From Crotophaga sulcirostris (lineage: Eukaryota > Chordata > Aves > Cuculiformes > Crotophagidae), in assembly GCA_013397455.1 (NCBI GenBank), contig VYZB01000077.1:2184717-2248716 (forward strand): DNA of 64,000 nt, given 5' to 3'. Under the pieces are notes generated by a model. That model was not told where the DNA came from. It saw only the letters and a list, made by a program, of their open reading frames with translations, and did not search any database. A program made the position numbers and the translations under genes. Shown here in pieces: positions 13,302-23,110 of this stretch. Within the stretch, counting starts at the first letter, position 1. Every line of letters begins with the position of its first letter.

Positions 13302-15950
13302 GTGTTGAAAATTGGAGTGGTTCCTGGCCTTTAGGAGAACAGGAGAGACATCTGTTATTGTTACTATTATTACTTAGTCTGAAAGTCCAACACAAACCTG
13401 GACACTACCTTAAGAGCAGGAAAGCTGATACAATGGGAGTGAGAACCAGCACCTGGCAAATTCCTAATAGTCAATTTCTCTTTAGATAATGTCATACCAG
13501 TGTTTTTGAGCCAGCAGCTTTTCCATCCCCCTTGGTTATCTCTTTCTAGCTGCAGTGTGATGCTACTGGCTGTGTTTGTTGAGAAAAATATAAAGGAGGA
13601 CATCATGAACACCAAAAGCACCACTGAATCCAATGTGCCTCAGCAGTGTATGTACTAACGAGTGTGGACTGATAATAAGTGGAGCATAATTCAGTAGGGG
13701 AAGGAAAATGTGAAGGTAAATGGCATTCACAGTTCTGACATATCTGTCTGGCAAGCAAGCAATAAAAGCAATACTACATTAGATATATATGGCAATAGCA
13801 GTAGCTATTAGAATGTATAAAGATAGCAGTGAATGCACTCAGAATGAGCAAAAAAGTCGTATATTTGTGATCAGCTATCTGAAAAAAGGCTAAGACTTTT
13901 TTTCCAGTTTGCTAACCAATCAAGGATCTACTGAACAGCACCTGTAAACCAGCATGTTTATATGCATTTAAATAGTAGATAATTTCCCTAGAATTTGTAC
14001 AAATATTACAAATTAATGAAGACAGTAATTCTAGGTTAGAATTAATACAGAAAAACTCCCCACCCTGAAAGCAAAATGGGAGGAAACCTCCAGTTTCACT
14101 GTGCATGAACACCAGTGAAAGGAGCCTGTAATTTCTTTGGGTTGTGGAAAGAAATGAGTTCACTTTCCTGCTATTCTTTTACAGCCATTTCATTTCCTGA
14201 GTGTACAACTTACTTGAAAAGTTTGCTAATAACTTAATTAATTAACAAGCTTAGACACTGAGGTGCTTATTCCTGCCAGTCTCTGCTTTACACAGATATG
14301 GCTGTATTAAATTGGCTTTGTCACAGAACTGTTCTCTCTTCCCCTCAACTCCGTACACTCCCCCTCCTAACCTCACAGTGTGACACAGTTTATGGGAAAA
14401 CCAGGAAAGGTCATTTAAAACATGGTGAATAGATGCCCCTCTATGTCTTAACTACTATGAACCAAAGTGCAAATGGATATGAAAATAGATTAAGGATGAA
14501 GAAGTCTTTTAACCTACATAAGGCTTCTCACACAGAAAGTGAAGTAGATACTAAAACTCTTTCACATGCAGAAGAGGTGACAGTGCAGGCAGGCCACCAC
14601 CTTACTGAGCTATTCTCACTGAGCAGGACTATGACATTTTGGAATACAAGGATATTTGGAAAGAATAGCTGAGTTCGGACAGTTTGTCTACCTCTCTGCT
14701 AATATTTCCAGTTGTGGTGGTGTTTTTAGTACGGGCACCTGTTCAAAAAGGAGCAGAATAGAGACAACTCCCTTCACACTAACTGTTCCATTTTGGGAAC
14801 CACCTCTTAAAGGAGACCACAACCCTCCCATACAGACTGCTGACCACCTCCCATCCTACCGGTTACCAGCTAGTATTTCTGTCATAGCTATAGTAAATGA
14901 GTTTATGAACTCTGTTGAGAAGTAACACACCCCCCCCCTCCCCCAACATAAACAGGCAGGAGTGGGAATTCTCAAATTCTTTTAATTCTATTTACCATCT
15001 AGAAATGAGACAGTTACAGCTCTCTCTGGCTGACTGGTTTCCTCTAGCTGGAAATTGTCAGAGTGGGAGGTACTCAGTGCACCAGCAATAACCACTGCCC
15101 ACAGAAGAAAAGGACACTGAGTCATGAAAGCCAGGCTAGATGTCACCTAAGTGACAAACTGCAGTGTCTGTGCTAGGGTGCTGGTTCCCTGTATAACCAT
15201 GAAAGAGAGAGACAGAGGTAGATCTGGAGGGAAACAGTAACGCTTGGATTTGTCTGTTGTTTCCATTGACCTTCGAGCAACCCAGGCTCCTCACTTTTAC
15301 TCAGCTCTTGCATTTGGCACAAGCCAGGTGCCTAAATTCTGGCCAGCTTTACCTATCAGCCAGTACTGCAATCTCTGTGTCAGAGGAAAAATACAAGGAA
15401 CTATAAAAGGTGCCTTTCAAAAACCAAAGACCTTCTGGGGAACTGTCCCAAGGTGAACTTGCAGTGAGGAGTGCAGCTCCAGGGATTCCTGCTACAACAC
15501 GCAAACAACATGTGATTTACTCTATCTGTTGCAGTTCTCAGTTTAAAATGTTTACTGCACTCTTAATGTTTTATCCGCTTCGCAAAAACAAATATTTTCC
15601 AACAAACAGCGCTGAGCTCTGGCTAACTTCATAAAATAGCTGTTGGTGACTTACTGGGAAAAGAACAAATAAACAAACCAAACCAAATGAAAAAAAAAGA
15701 AAGCAGAAACATTTAATTTCCTCCGCAATGAATTCCTCCAATTCTTCAAAACTCCCTCAGCACTCCCTCTCCTTCCGATCCCCTCTCTTTCTCCCCACAA
15801 TAAGCATTATTTTAAGCTCATTTTCAGTTGGGCAATTAAAACCGACAAGCCACCACCACTGGGGTTTTGTTTTGTTTATGGGTTTTGCCTGGGAATTTCC
15901 TTAAGAAACAGAACCACTGCACGCTGGAGCAGTCCCAGCTCGGGTCACAA
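13302..15950. other. Noncoding DNA leading into the CpG island
   Basis: No gene is supported. It contains a C-homopolymer run (14930-14944). Base composition rises towards GC only after about 15.9 kb. Short ORFs up to 107 codons lack splice context or recognisable motifs; one of them (13166-13489) is largely hAT sequence. Confidence 0.5.
14930..14944. repeat. Poly-C run
   Basis: Nine C, one T, then five C on the plus strand (poly-G on the minus strand), preceded by ACACA. A simple low-complexity run. Confidence 0.85.
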
Positions 15951-16067
15951 CCACCCGGCGTCCCCGGGAGGGCCCAGGGCTGCCGCCGCCGCCGCTGCTG
16001 AGGGGCGCATCCCGCCCGCTCTCCCGCGCGCCGCGGGGGGGGCCGGGGGAGGAGCAGGCGGACTCAC

Positions 16068-16330
16068 CTCACGGCGGGCGGGAAGGCGGCGGGAAGCGCG
16101 GGACGATGGCGGCGGGGCGGCGGCGGGCAAACTTCTGCTGGGGCGTTTCCCTCGCTGCGAGCCGTGACCCCCACGAGGCTCCCCGGGAAGGATGGGTGGA
16201 GGCAGGGGGTGCACGGCGTCTGCCTGCCGCTCCCCGCATCTCCCGGGGCAGAGGAGGCCAGGGCGGCAGGTGCAGTCACCGGCCGGACTTGCTGAGTTGC
16301 TCCAAACGAGGAGCAGCTTCTCACAAAGCC
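16068..16330 (-). other. Candidate noncoding first exon (minus strand) ending in a consensus 5' splice site
   Basis: On the minus strand the CpG island contains CCGTGAG|GTGAGTCC, matching the consensus donor MAG|GTRAGT, with the intron starting at 16067. Such a donor inside a CpG island is what a 5' UTR first exon looks like. An ATG-initiated minus-strand frame (M-R-G-A-A-G-...) runs into a stop just before the donor, and the longer open frame has only a GTG start. The exon is therefore more likely untranslated, with the start codon in an exon towards lower coordinates. The 5' limit is a guess. No partner exon was identified below 16 kb. Confidence 0.4.
16104..16112 (+). promoter_or_regulatory. 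YY1-like site (ATGGCGGC)
   Basis: CGATGGCGGCG matches the core of the YY1 motif AAnATGGCGGC. That motif is typically found just downstream of transcription starts in CpG-island promoters and often overlaps the initiator ATG. It coincides with the plus-strand ATG at 16106, suggesting plus-strand transcription. Confidence 0.4.
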
Positions 16331-16501
16331 ACAAAGCCAGGGCAGGGAGGGCTCTGGTCACCCCGGCAGGTTATGGAAAAGATCCACAGGCTCACGGGCT
16401 CCCCTGGCTTCTGCCCTGCCCGAAGCGGTGCTCTCCATCCGTGTCCCGCCTGCCACCTGCACACCTGCGGCGCTGGGCAGCCACGCTGTAAGATTGTTTA
16501 A
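16106..16501 (+). CDS. Open reading frame in the CpG island, unrecognised, possibly part of a first coding exon
   Basis: The frame opens with an ATG in good context (A at -3, G at +4) inside the CpG island and starts M-A-A-G-R-R-R-A-N-F-C-W-G. It runs 131 codons to a stop at 16501, immediately before the CR1 insert. The protein is rich in Gly, Ala, Arg and Pro, as GC-rich DNA gives in any open frame, and I recognise no domain. If real, only the first part is likely coding: a possible donor CAG|GTGCAG lies at 16269/16270. Joining that donor directly to the exon candidate at 18004 meets a stop, so another exon would be needed. Alternatives are a chance ORF over a YY1 site, or the antisense side of a minus-strand first exon. 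Confidence 0.25.
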   Translation: MAAGRRRANFCWGVSLAASRDPHEAPREGWVEAGGARRLPAAPRISRGRGGQGGRCSHRPDLLSCSKRGAASHKATKPGQGGLWSPRQVMEKIHRLTGSPGFCPARSGALHPCPACHLHTCGAGQPRCKIV

Positions 16502-16502
16502 G

Positions 16503-17115
16503 GGCAACCATGTCCTGGGCTGCATCAAAAGCAGCGTGGCCAGCAGGGCGAGGGGGGTGATTCTCTCTGCTCCACCTTTATGAGACCCCACCTGCAGTGC
16601 TGTGTCCAGTTCTGGAATCCCCAACTTAAGAAGAAAATTAAACTGTTGGAACGGGTCCAGAGGAGGCCACAGAGATGATCATACAACTGGAGCCCCTCTG
16701 CTATGAGGACAGGCTGAGAGAGCTGGGGTTGTACAACCTGGAGAAGAGAAGGCTCTGGGGAGAGACCTCATAGCGGCCTTCCAGTGCCTGAAGAGGGCCT
16801 ACAGGAAAGCAGGGGAGGGACTTTTTACAAGGGCATGTAGTGATAGGAAAAGGGGGAATGGCTTTGAATTGGAAGGGCGAAGGTTTAGATTAGACATTAG
16901 GAAGAAATTCTTCACAAGGAGGGTGTTGAGACCTTGGAACAGGTTGCCCAGGGAAGCTGTGGATGTCCCCTCCCTGGAGGTGTTCAAGGCCAGGCTGGAT
17001 GGGGTCTTGAGAAGCCTGATCTGGTGGGGGGTGTCCCTGCCCATGGCAGGGGGGTTGAAACTGGATGATCTTTAAGGTGTCTTCCAACCCAAACCTTTGT
17101 ATGATTCTATGATTT
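16503..17115 (+). mobile_element. CR1 LINE, 3' 0.6 kb, sense orientation
   Basis: It starts within CR1 ORF2 at GGCAACCATGTCCTGGGCTG. It continues through the antisense-free RT carboxy-terminal region: TGTGTCCAGTTCTGGAATCC, then GGAGAAGAGAAGGCTCTGGGG, then translated pieces such as [11 protein letters not shown] and W-N-R-L-P-R-E-A. It ends with CTGGATGATCTTTAAGGTGTC and the tail octamers GTATGATTCTATGATT. The reading frame is broken by indels; a 68-codon remnant is open at 16869-17075. It is 5'-truncated and nonfunctional. It differs from the 2.5 kb and 25.8 kb copies in having the standard ATTCTATG tail, so it is a different subfamily. Confidence 0.95.
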
Positions 17116-18003
17116 CTGAGGCACTGTGGGGGATGTCACTGAAATTTTGCAAAATATAACAACTTGCCTAAAATTATGTAATTTCAGATGAGTTTGCTCA
17201 GTCTAAATGAAATTTTAAGTTATTTTGATTTATAACGCTGTTTTTTCCTGATCACCTTGATGTCACCTTTGGGAAAATCCTTTGGTAAAGTTTAAGGCCT
17301 ACCACCCCCTAATGCACCTCTTCAAAATCATCAGCATGGTTGATATTGTTTGATTTGTCTTTATAGAAAATACAAAGACATTCTTCAGCTTCAGAAGAGA
17401 AAACTCTGATTTTCACAGAGTAAACTGCATGTACGTTACTTCTGGGAAGTTATACGTGTGATGAGGATGGATGTTTTTCTAACAGTTGATTTGCTTTTGT
17501 AAATAGCTTATATATCTTTTCCAGTTGCGAATTTCCACCAGTCTTGAAATTTTATTTCAGCCATTGGAAGACAATATTCATTAAAAGAACCACAGCTGCT
17601 CTACAGGCTGTCACAACTCATTATTTATAATTAATATCCTTTTATATGCAGACAATTAAACATTTTTTTTCTCTTTGTCCTCGTGTTTATGGCAGTGATG
17701 TGCCAGACTGTCAGTAAAATTGAAATCTGAGGAGTTAGTTTTTAAAGTCTCCAGTGGAGATCAAAGTTACAATAGTCACTCTCTCATTTAAAACATTTGC
17801 CTCTGTCAGGCTTATTGGTACAGTTGTTACTATAAGTACTGAGCAATACCTATTTTTCATGAAGATTGGACTTTTATAGCAGCAGAATAAATTAATGCTG
17901 TCCAAAAATAAGACAGAAGAATTTCCCCATACTGAGGACCTATATACTTCAGCAAACACTGGCTGTAAAACAAAGAAATACTCTCTTTCCCCAGCTCCCA
18001 CAG
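17116..18003. other. Unique noncoding DNA between CR1 and the exon candidate
   Basis: No gene or repeat is recognised. A minus-strand open stretch of 142 codons (17735-18163) overlaps the right part and the exon candidate. It lacks recognisable motifs and probably reflects the open plus-strand frame opposite. Confidence 0.5.
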
Positions 18004-18091
18004 ATGTGATTTTCCTCTGGTACTTTGGGAGGGAAGTTGAGCTGCGGCTATTTCCTGACTTGCAGGACTTTGGAGGAATCATTGACCCTCC
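18004..18091 (+). CDS. Candidate internal coding exon, protein not recognised
   Basis: The segment is preceded by a pyrimidine-rich tract and acceptor (CTCTCTTTCCCCAGCTCCCACAG, ending 18003; an alternative AG lies at 17994). It is followed by a donor CC|GTAAGC at 18092. In the open frame the peptide contains V-I-F-L-W-Y-F-G-R-E-V-E-L-R-L-F-P-D-L-Q and then D-F-G-G-I-I-D-P-P, which looks protein-like in composition. The exon would be 88 bp (97 bp with the upstream acceptor), with a phase 1 intron before and a phase 2 intron after. It lies 1.9 kb downstream of the CpG island on the strand implied by the YY1/ATG pair. I cannot assign a family; a chance splice-like arrangement is possible. Confidence 0.22.
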
Positions 18092-21000
18092 GTAAGCTAA
18101 ACCATTGGGAAGAACACGTATTCCCATATACAACTCACACACATTAGCATAATATTTATGCATAACATTGCCTGGACTGTTAGTGTCACCCTGACATGGC
18201 TAGGAGGTTGATTTTCCACCTACATCAGTCTAGCACTACTGTGCTTCAGTGGACCCCTTAATTTTGGAGAAAGCATGTAGAAAAAGGCTAGAGATGTTTA
18301 GAATATATCCGGTATGAATCATCAACCCCAATTGTGAATGTGTGATCACAGCAATCGAGCTCAGCATGAAAAAAAGGGACCCATTTTAAAGAATCCAAGC
18401 CACCCTTAGACTTTTTAATTTTTCCTACTTCATCAAAATAGCTCTAAACATTCCTCACTTTCTAAAGCTAAAGGAGAAACACCTTTTAGAAGCCATTCAG
18501 GCATATTTATATGGTATTTCTTATAAACATAAGATAATGCTGATTAAAGCATAATAAAGCATCATCCATATGTGCAAAGCATCTGCCCTTGGTCTGTGAG
18601 TCTTCCCTTCTGAAGATGTATGTACTGTCTTCTTTAATTTTTCATATGGAAGTTTTTGGCTGGAAGTTAATCAGATATTTGTGACAGTTTTATATGAATT
18701 TTGACCTGTTCCAAGAACACTCCAGAGGACATCCTACACTGTTAGGTGAAAATAACTCATAGAACTTTTTTTTTCCCCCACCTTAACATTGACAGGCTGC
18801 TGATGAATAACAGTAAATCTCCAATTCCGGTTGGGCTTACATGTGCAAAGCCTCTTGTCTGTCACGCCTGCCTTCCAGTCACAGCACCTGCTGTGGTATA
18901 GTCCTCTAAGCTTCACCAAATACTTCCCAGTATCATATCAGGTCATCCCGTGACTCTGAAACACATCTCTGGCATTGGCAGAAGGCCACGTTGCTTTTAA
19001 AACCCTCTCGCTTCTGCCAACTGTGGAAAAAATTTGCTTGAAAAAAATATTAAGGGCTGCGGATTTTTCCATTTTCTTTTCAATCAGTTCTTAGTCCATG
19101 CACTCAATCTCTATTTAAGGGAGTGTAAAATACCCCCAAGTCAATGTCCCTGATGGTTGATTCTTCTTGGATTTCAATTATGTGATTGGAGATTGTAGGA
19201 CTGGGCACAAGGAGGAGCTGAGGAATGACTGAATGAAATAGACTCCCCAGTCGTCTCCTAAGGCTGGTGAGAAAGATGTTAAATATCTTGACACACTTTG
19301 TCCTCTCCTACTAGTCAAAGGACACATAGAGTTCTCTGTCAGTGGCAGCCTTTCCTTCCATAAATCTTATAAAGCCTTTCTTAGGACTTTATTTATTTCA
19401 GTACCAGCCTGGTGTCACAGTGGAAGAAAATTGATTCTATCCCAACTGAAACCAGGACACCTGGCCATCTTCTCACACTCATGCTACCAAATAATCCTAT
19501 GCAATTGCTGGATTTATGTGGTGCTAAAAGAGCCTATAAGCGAGGTTATGAAATACAAAGTGCTGCTTGGTTATTTTTCACCATGCCTTTTTTTTTTTTT
19601 GCCCCCGAGAGGAACTAGAACAAACCTAACTATTTATTACTAAATCTAAATAATTTACTTATATGCTGTGGGCAATCTGCTGAATATGACAAGAGCACAT
19701 TGTATATGGACACAGGCTTTAGACAGGATTTTATAATCCATGCTTATTCCATTACTAAGAGACATGGGAAATATGTGAAAGCCTTTCCAGCCTGCTGCTT
19801 GAGATGCTGCCCTTGAATTTACTTTCTCTACCTATCTGCCATAAAATGGGTTCGGGGCACTACAAAGAGAGTTTTAGCTATATTTAGCTGTAATTACGGG
19901 GTATTTGACAGGGGAAAAGCCTGGTGGAAATACTGAATCTGTTTTTTCCAAGTGGGTTTAAGGTATGCAGCTATAACATAATGAAGGACAATGTTCTTTA
20001 TAAGAATGAAACACAGTTTGAAATATGTTTGGTGCTGGGTGAGTTTGCACTGATTTATGGGAAAATAATTTGTTACTTCATTGTAATGCTTTCTGGGAGG
20101 ATTTTGCAAATTACAGACAAGACACAACAGAATTTATAAATAAGATTAACTGATTTTACAGGTTCACCTTGTCATTCTTCCACAGAAATAACCATCTAGT
20201 AGAAATCAACTACAGATGGCCAAGTTTCCAGACTTTCTAACAGGAGGCTTTCTATTATTAGGTCTGCAACATTATCAAAGTGATCACAGCTGACAATAAG
20301 AAAAAAAAAGCAATGTGTGTGCCCATGTATGTGTGTGTGTGTATGTATGCCTTATACATGGGTGCATACCTAGGCATCAGTATATTGCTACTGTAACTTC
20401 TCTGGCCTTGGAGCTTTCCCTCAGCTGTTGTACATTAGCCAGGACTTAAGAGTAACTGTTACTTTGCCTGTGCTTGCTGCTCCGAAATATTTCCCTTTTT
20501 GATTTCTTCTTGTAGTTTTCTCTACCTGTCAGCCAAATGTAAGTTTCTCCCTAATTTTAGAAGTCTTCTTTATGTGGAATTTCTTCTTATGAAAGCCTGA
20601 GCATTTTTCTGCTCTGGCATCTGAACCTGTCCTTCTGTCGATAACTGTTCCATGCACTATCCTATGCCACTACTGAAGTTGGAATACTATCCCATTTAGG
20701 CTCCTTCCTCTAAATCCCTTCGTGTCCTCTGACATTGCTACACCCAAACAACAGGCCACGGTGCCAAATTGCCATAAGCATTTAGAGATCTGCCCCCTTT
20801 TTTTTGTTTTCTTTTCTTTTAGTCTTAAAGATTTTTCTTCTTTTATGGAACCACAGAATATGCTTTAATGCCACCAGATCCAATGGACATTTTACCATCA
20901 TACCTCCCTGAGAGGATATTTAGTCCATTAGTGACTACCTAAGCTTTGCCTCAAAACAGTCAGAGATGCCTTTTTGGTTCAACTTTGAATAAAATCAAAA

Positions 21001-22569
21001 GTCAAAGTTTTGCATTGAGGAAAAGAAACTGGCCAGTTCTGCTCTTGATTATGTATATACTTGCATTTTTAGCTAGCAGTTTCAATACCTAAGAGTAGCT
21101 GTGGGCTGAATAAAAATGCACAATAAATTGATAACAAGCTTTATACCGTGGAAATATTTATGTAGAGAACGTATTGTTTTTCTTTGTCCTAAGATATTTC
21201 TTCTTACATCTAAAGCACACTTTTGATTTATCTCTTAAAGAAATACATATACGAAATTAAAAGGAAAATGTACTGCTGTATCATCTTTGAATACCTTGTT
21301 GCATTACAATGACCAGGAAAGTTTCCATCTGTAGTTTTGCAAAGAGCTTCCTGGCTGATTCAAAAGCTATATGTTTTATCTTTGTTGGTCTCCAAGAGCT
21401 TAACCAGGTAAAGTAATGTAGCTTGAGTTACTTCATCCACAAAACTTTTGAAGTCTTGCCAGCTGACTCCTTTTGTTTTGAATGGCTTGGCAGACATTAG
21501 GGAAAAAATAAATTCTTGGCTATGCTGTGAAACATGTCCACCTCTTCTTTGCTACAAGAATTCTGTCCCTGTCACTTGTGTTGAAGAGAATTGCTAGCAC
21601 TGTACTTCTTATAAACTTGCTGTGCTGAGATTTTCTGGGAAATATTCAGCTAGCATTGCTGACTGCGTCCATAAGGCACCAGGTCAAAGGAAAATCTACT
21701 TAGTGTATGCTAGAGAAACTTAGACTCAGTCTTCAAGGAACTGAGGAAGTACATTGCTCATTGCAACAGTGTGGATTATATCCAAATTTAATTGTAACCT
21801 CCATTTTGTCATGTAAACTCTCCTGTGGTTTACATCTCCCGTTTGGGATTGTGTACTGTTATTATGTCTAGCTTCTGTGACTGAACTTCTTCTGTTGATC
21901 TTGTATGACCTTGATTAAATAAACAGTGACATATTAAAACCTGATCATAGTAGCATTTCTTTCAATGTGTTTGCAAGCAACACTAATACCAGTAAGAGGG
22001 TGAAAGAAAACTGAAACAGGTTAGGATACGAAAACAGGGATAGCAGACCATACACCCCCATTTAGAAATGCCACGCTCCAGCAGTTATCTACTGACTACG
22101 TCCCCTGCTGAAAACAGAGCTGGTAGGGGCAGGAAAGGAGAAGCAGCAATGACTGTACAGACCTTCCAGGTGATCTTCAAGGTGGAAAGCAACAAAACAC
22201 CGATGTCACCTATCAAACACTGATGATGCTATGGCAATTATGAAACAGAAAAGGAAACAGAAAATTCATTCCTTGAGATGATTTTTTTTTCCCAGTAACT
22301 TCTGCACAAAGGTGGACTGTGCGTGCCAATGGAGACAGTAAAGGGTGTCTGATACAGAAGATAAAAACCAAAATAGGAAATAAAAGTGTAAGCAAACAAC
22401 AAAATCTACACACAGATTTGTAAGCAATTTTTTAAAAAAATTTGGATTATTTTTGCCTGATTTTGCAAGCAATGACCCAGGCACAAAATTTAGTCCTAGT
22501 TTAAATTTCCAGTTTCCTAATTCTCTATTAATAGAAGTGAATGATAGGAGATGTCAGAGGTGCAGAAAA
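18092..22569. other. Unique AT-rich noncoding DNA
   Basis: No gene, RNA gene or transposon is supported. It contains a TG/TATG microsatellite at 20313-20350. ORFs up to 86 codons look random. Confidence 0.5.
20313..20350. repeat. TG / TATG microsatellite
   Basis: ATGTGTGTGCCCATGTATG followed by GTGTGTGTGTATGTATG, an interrupted alternating purine-pyrimidine run preceded by a short A tract. A simple repeat. Confidence 0.85.
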
Positions 22570-23110
22570 ACTTCCGTATGAAGAGTCATTGAAACAGCCT
22601 GGAACCTCTTTATTTAGAAAGGAGAGAAGTAGGAGAGGCTCTGTTGAAGCGATTAAAAAAAATGGCTAAATGGAAGCAGTTAGAGCCAAGAGTTCCCATT
22701 TCTATGGAAGAAGACGACATCCTTTGAAAATGAAGAAAAGAAAACTCAAAACCAGTAAGAACAATTACATTTCTGCAAGTCAAATTGTCAGCCACTAGGA
22801 CTTGTCACTACAAGGTACCATTAAGGAAAAAACTTGGGAGAATTCAAAACAGAAGGATGGATGAAAGACTTCCTGACTTAAATGCAAAAGAATGGGAAAG
22901 AACCCAAACCTACCCACTAGGAAATAAAATTTCTGCTTGAAAACATACACTAAATTTTAACCTAATGTCTACAGGAAGAAATTTTTCCTAAAGCTATGTT
23001 ATTGGTAGCTAGCAATCTACCACAAGGTCCTTTGTTGCAGAGAGCATTCAACATTAACCACATTTAGAAACAAAGATCTTACTCAATAGACCACTACATG
23101 ATCTTGCTTG
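22570..23110 (+). mobile_element. Ancient LINE relic (CR1/L2/L3-like), sense orientation
   Basis: Several phrases follow the order of the reverse-transcriptase carboxy end and 3' UTR of old amniote LINEs. They are CCGTATGAAGAGTCATTGAAA (compare 'CCTTATGAGGAGCGATTGA'), CTCTTTATTTAGAAAGGAGAG ('CTCTTTAGTTTGGAAAAGAG'), GGAGAGGCTCTGTTGAAGCG, a central stretch with AAGAAAACTCAAAACC, a diverged block with GAAGAAATTTTTCCTAA, and near the end TCAATAGACCACTACATGATC. Divergence is heavy and frames are destroyed. The subfamily is not resolved. Confidence 0.5.

Larger units (their letters stand above)
15951..16500. promoter_or_regulatory. CpG island, candidate promoter and first-exon region
   Basis: This is the only stretch in the window with dense CpG dinucleotides and very high GC, strongest from about 15955 to 16290 (CCGCCGCCGCCGCTGCTG, CCGCGCGCCGCGG, GGCGGGCGGGAAGGCGGCGG). 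CpG islands in birds mostly mark promoters and 5' exons. It holds a GC box (GGGGCGG, 16114-16120), a YY1-like site, and a minus-strand 5' splice site at 16062-16068. No TATA box is evident, as expected for this promoter class. The direction of transcription is undecided and could be divergent. A CR1 element borders it at 16503. Confidence 0.8.

Noticed and set aside
13111..13489. ORFs on both strands around 13.1-13.5 kb
   Set aside because: They mostly translate the 205 bp hAT element, which has no transposase.
15945..16361. 138-codon minus-strand ORF across the CpG island
   Set aside because: It begins at GTG, not ATG, reads across the 5' splice site at 16067, and has the Ala/Pro/Arg-rich composition expected of GC-rich DNA.
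17735..18163. 142-codon minus-strand ORF, the longest in the window
   Set aside because: No recognisable motif; opposite the more protein-like plus-strand frame. Kept only as an antisense shadow.
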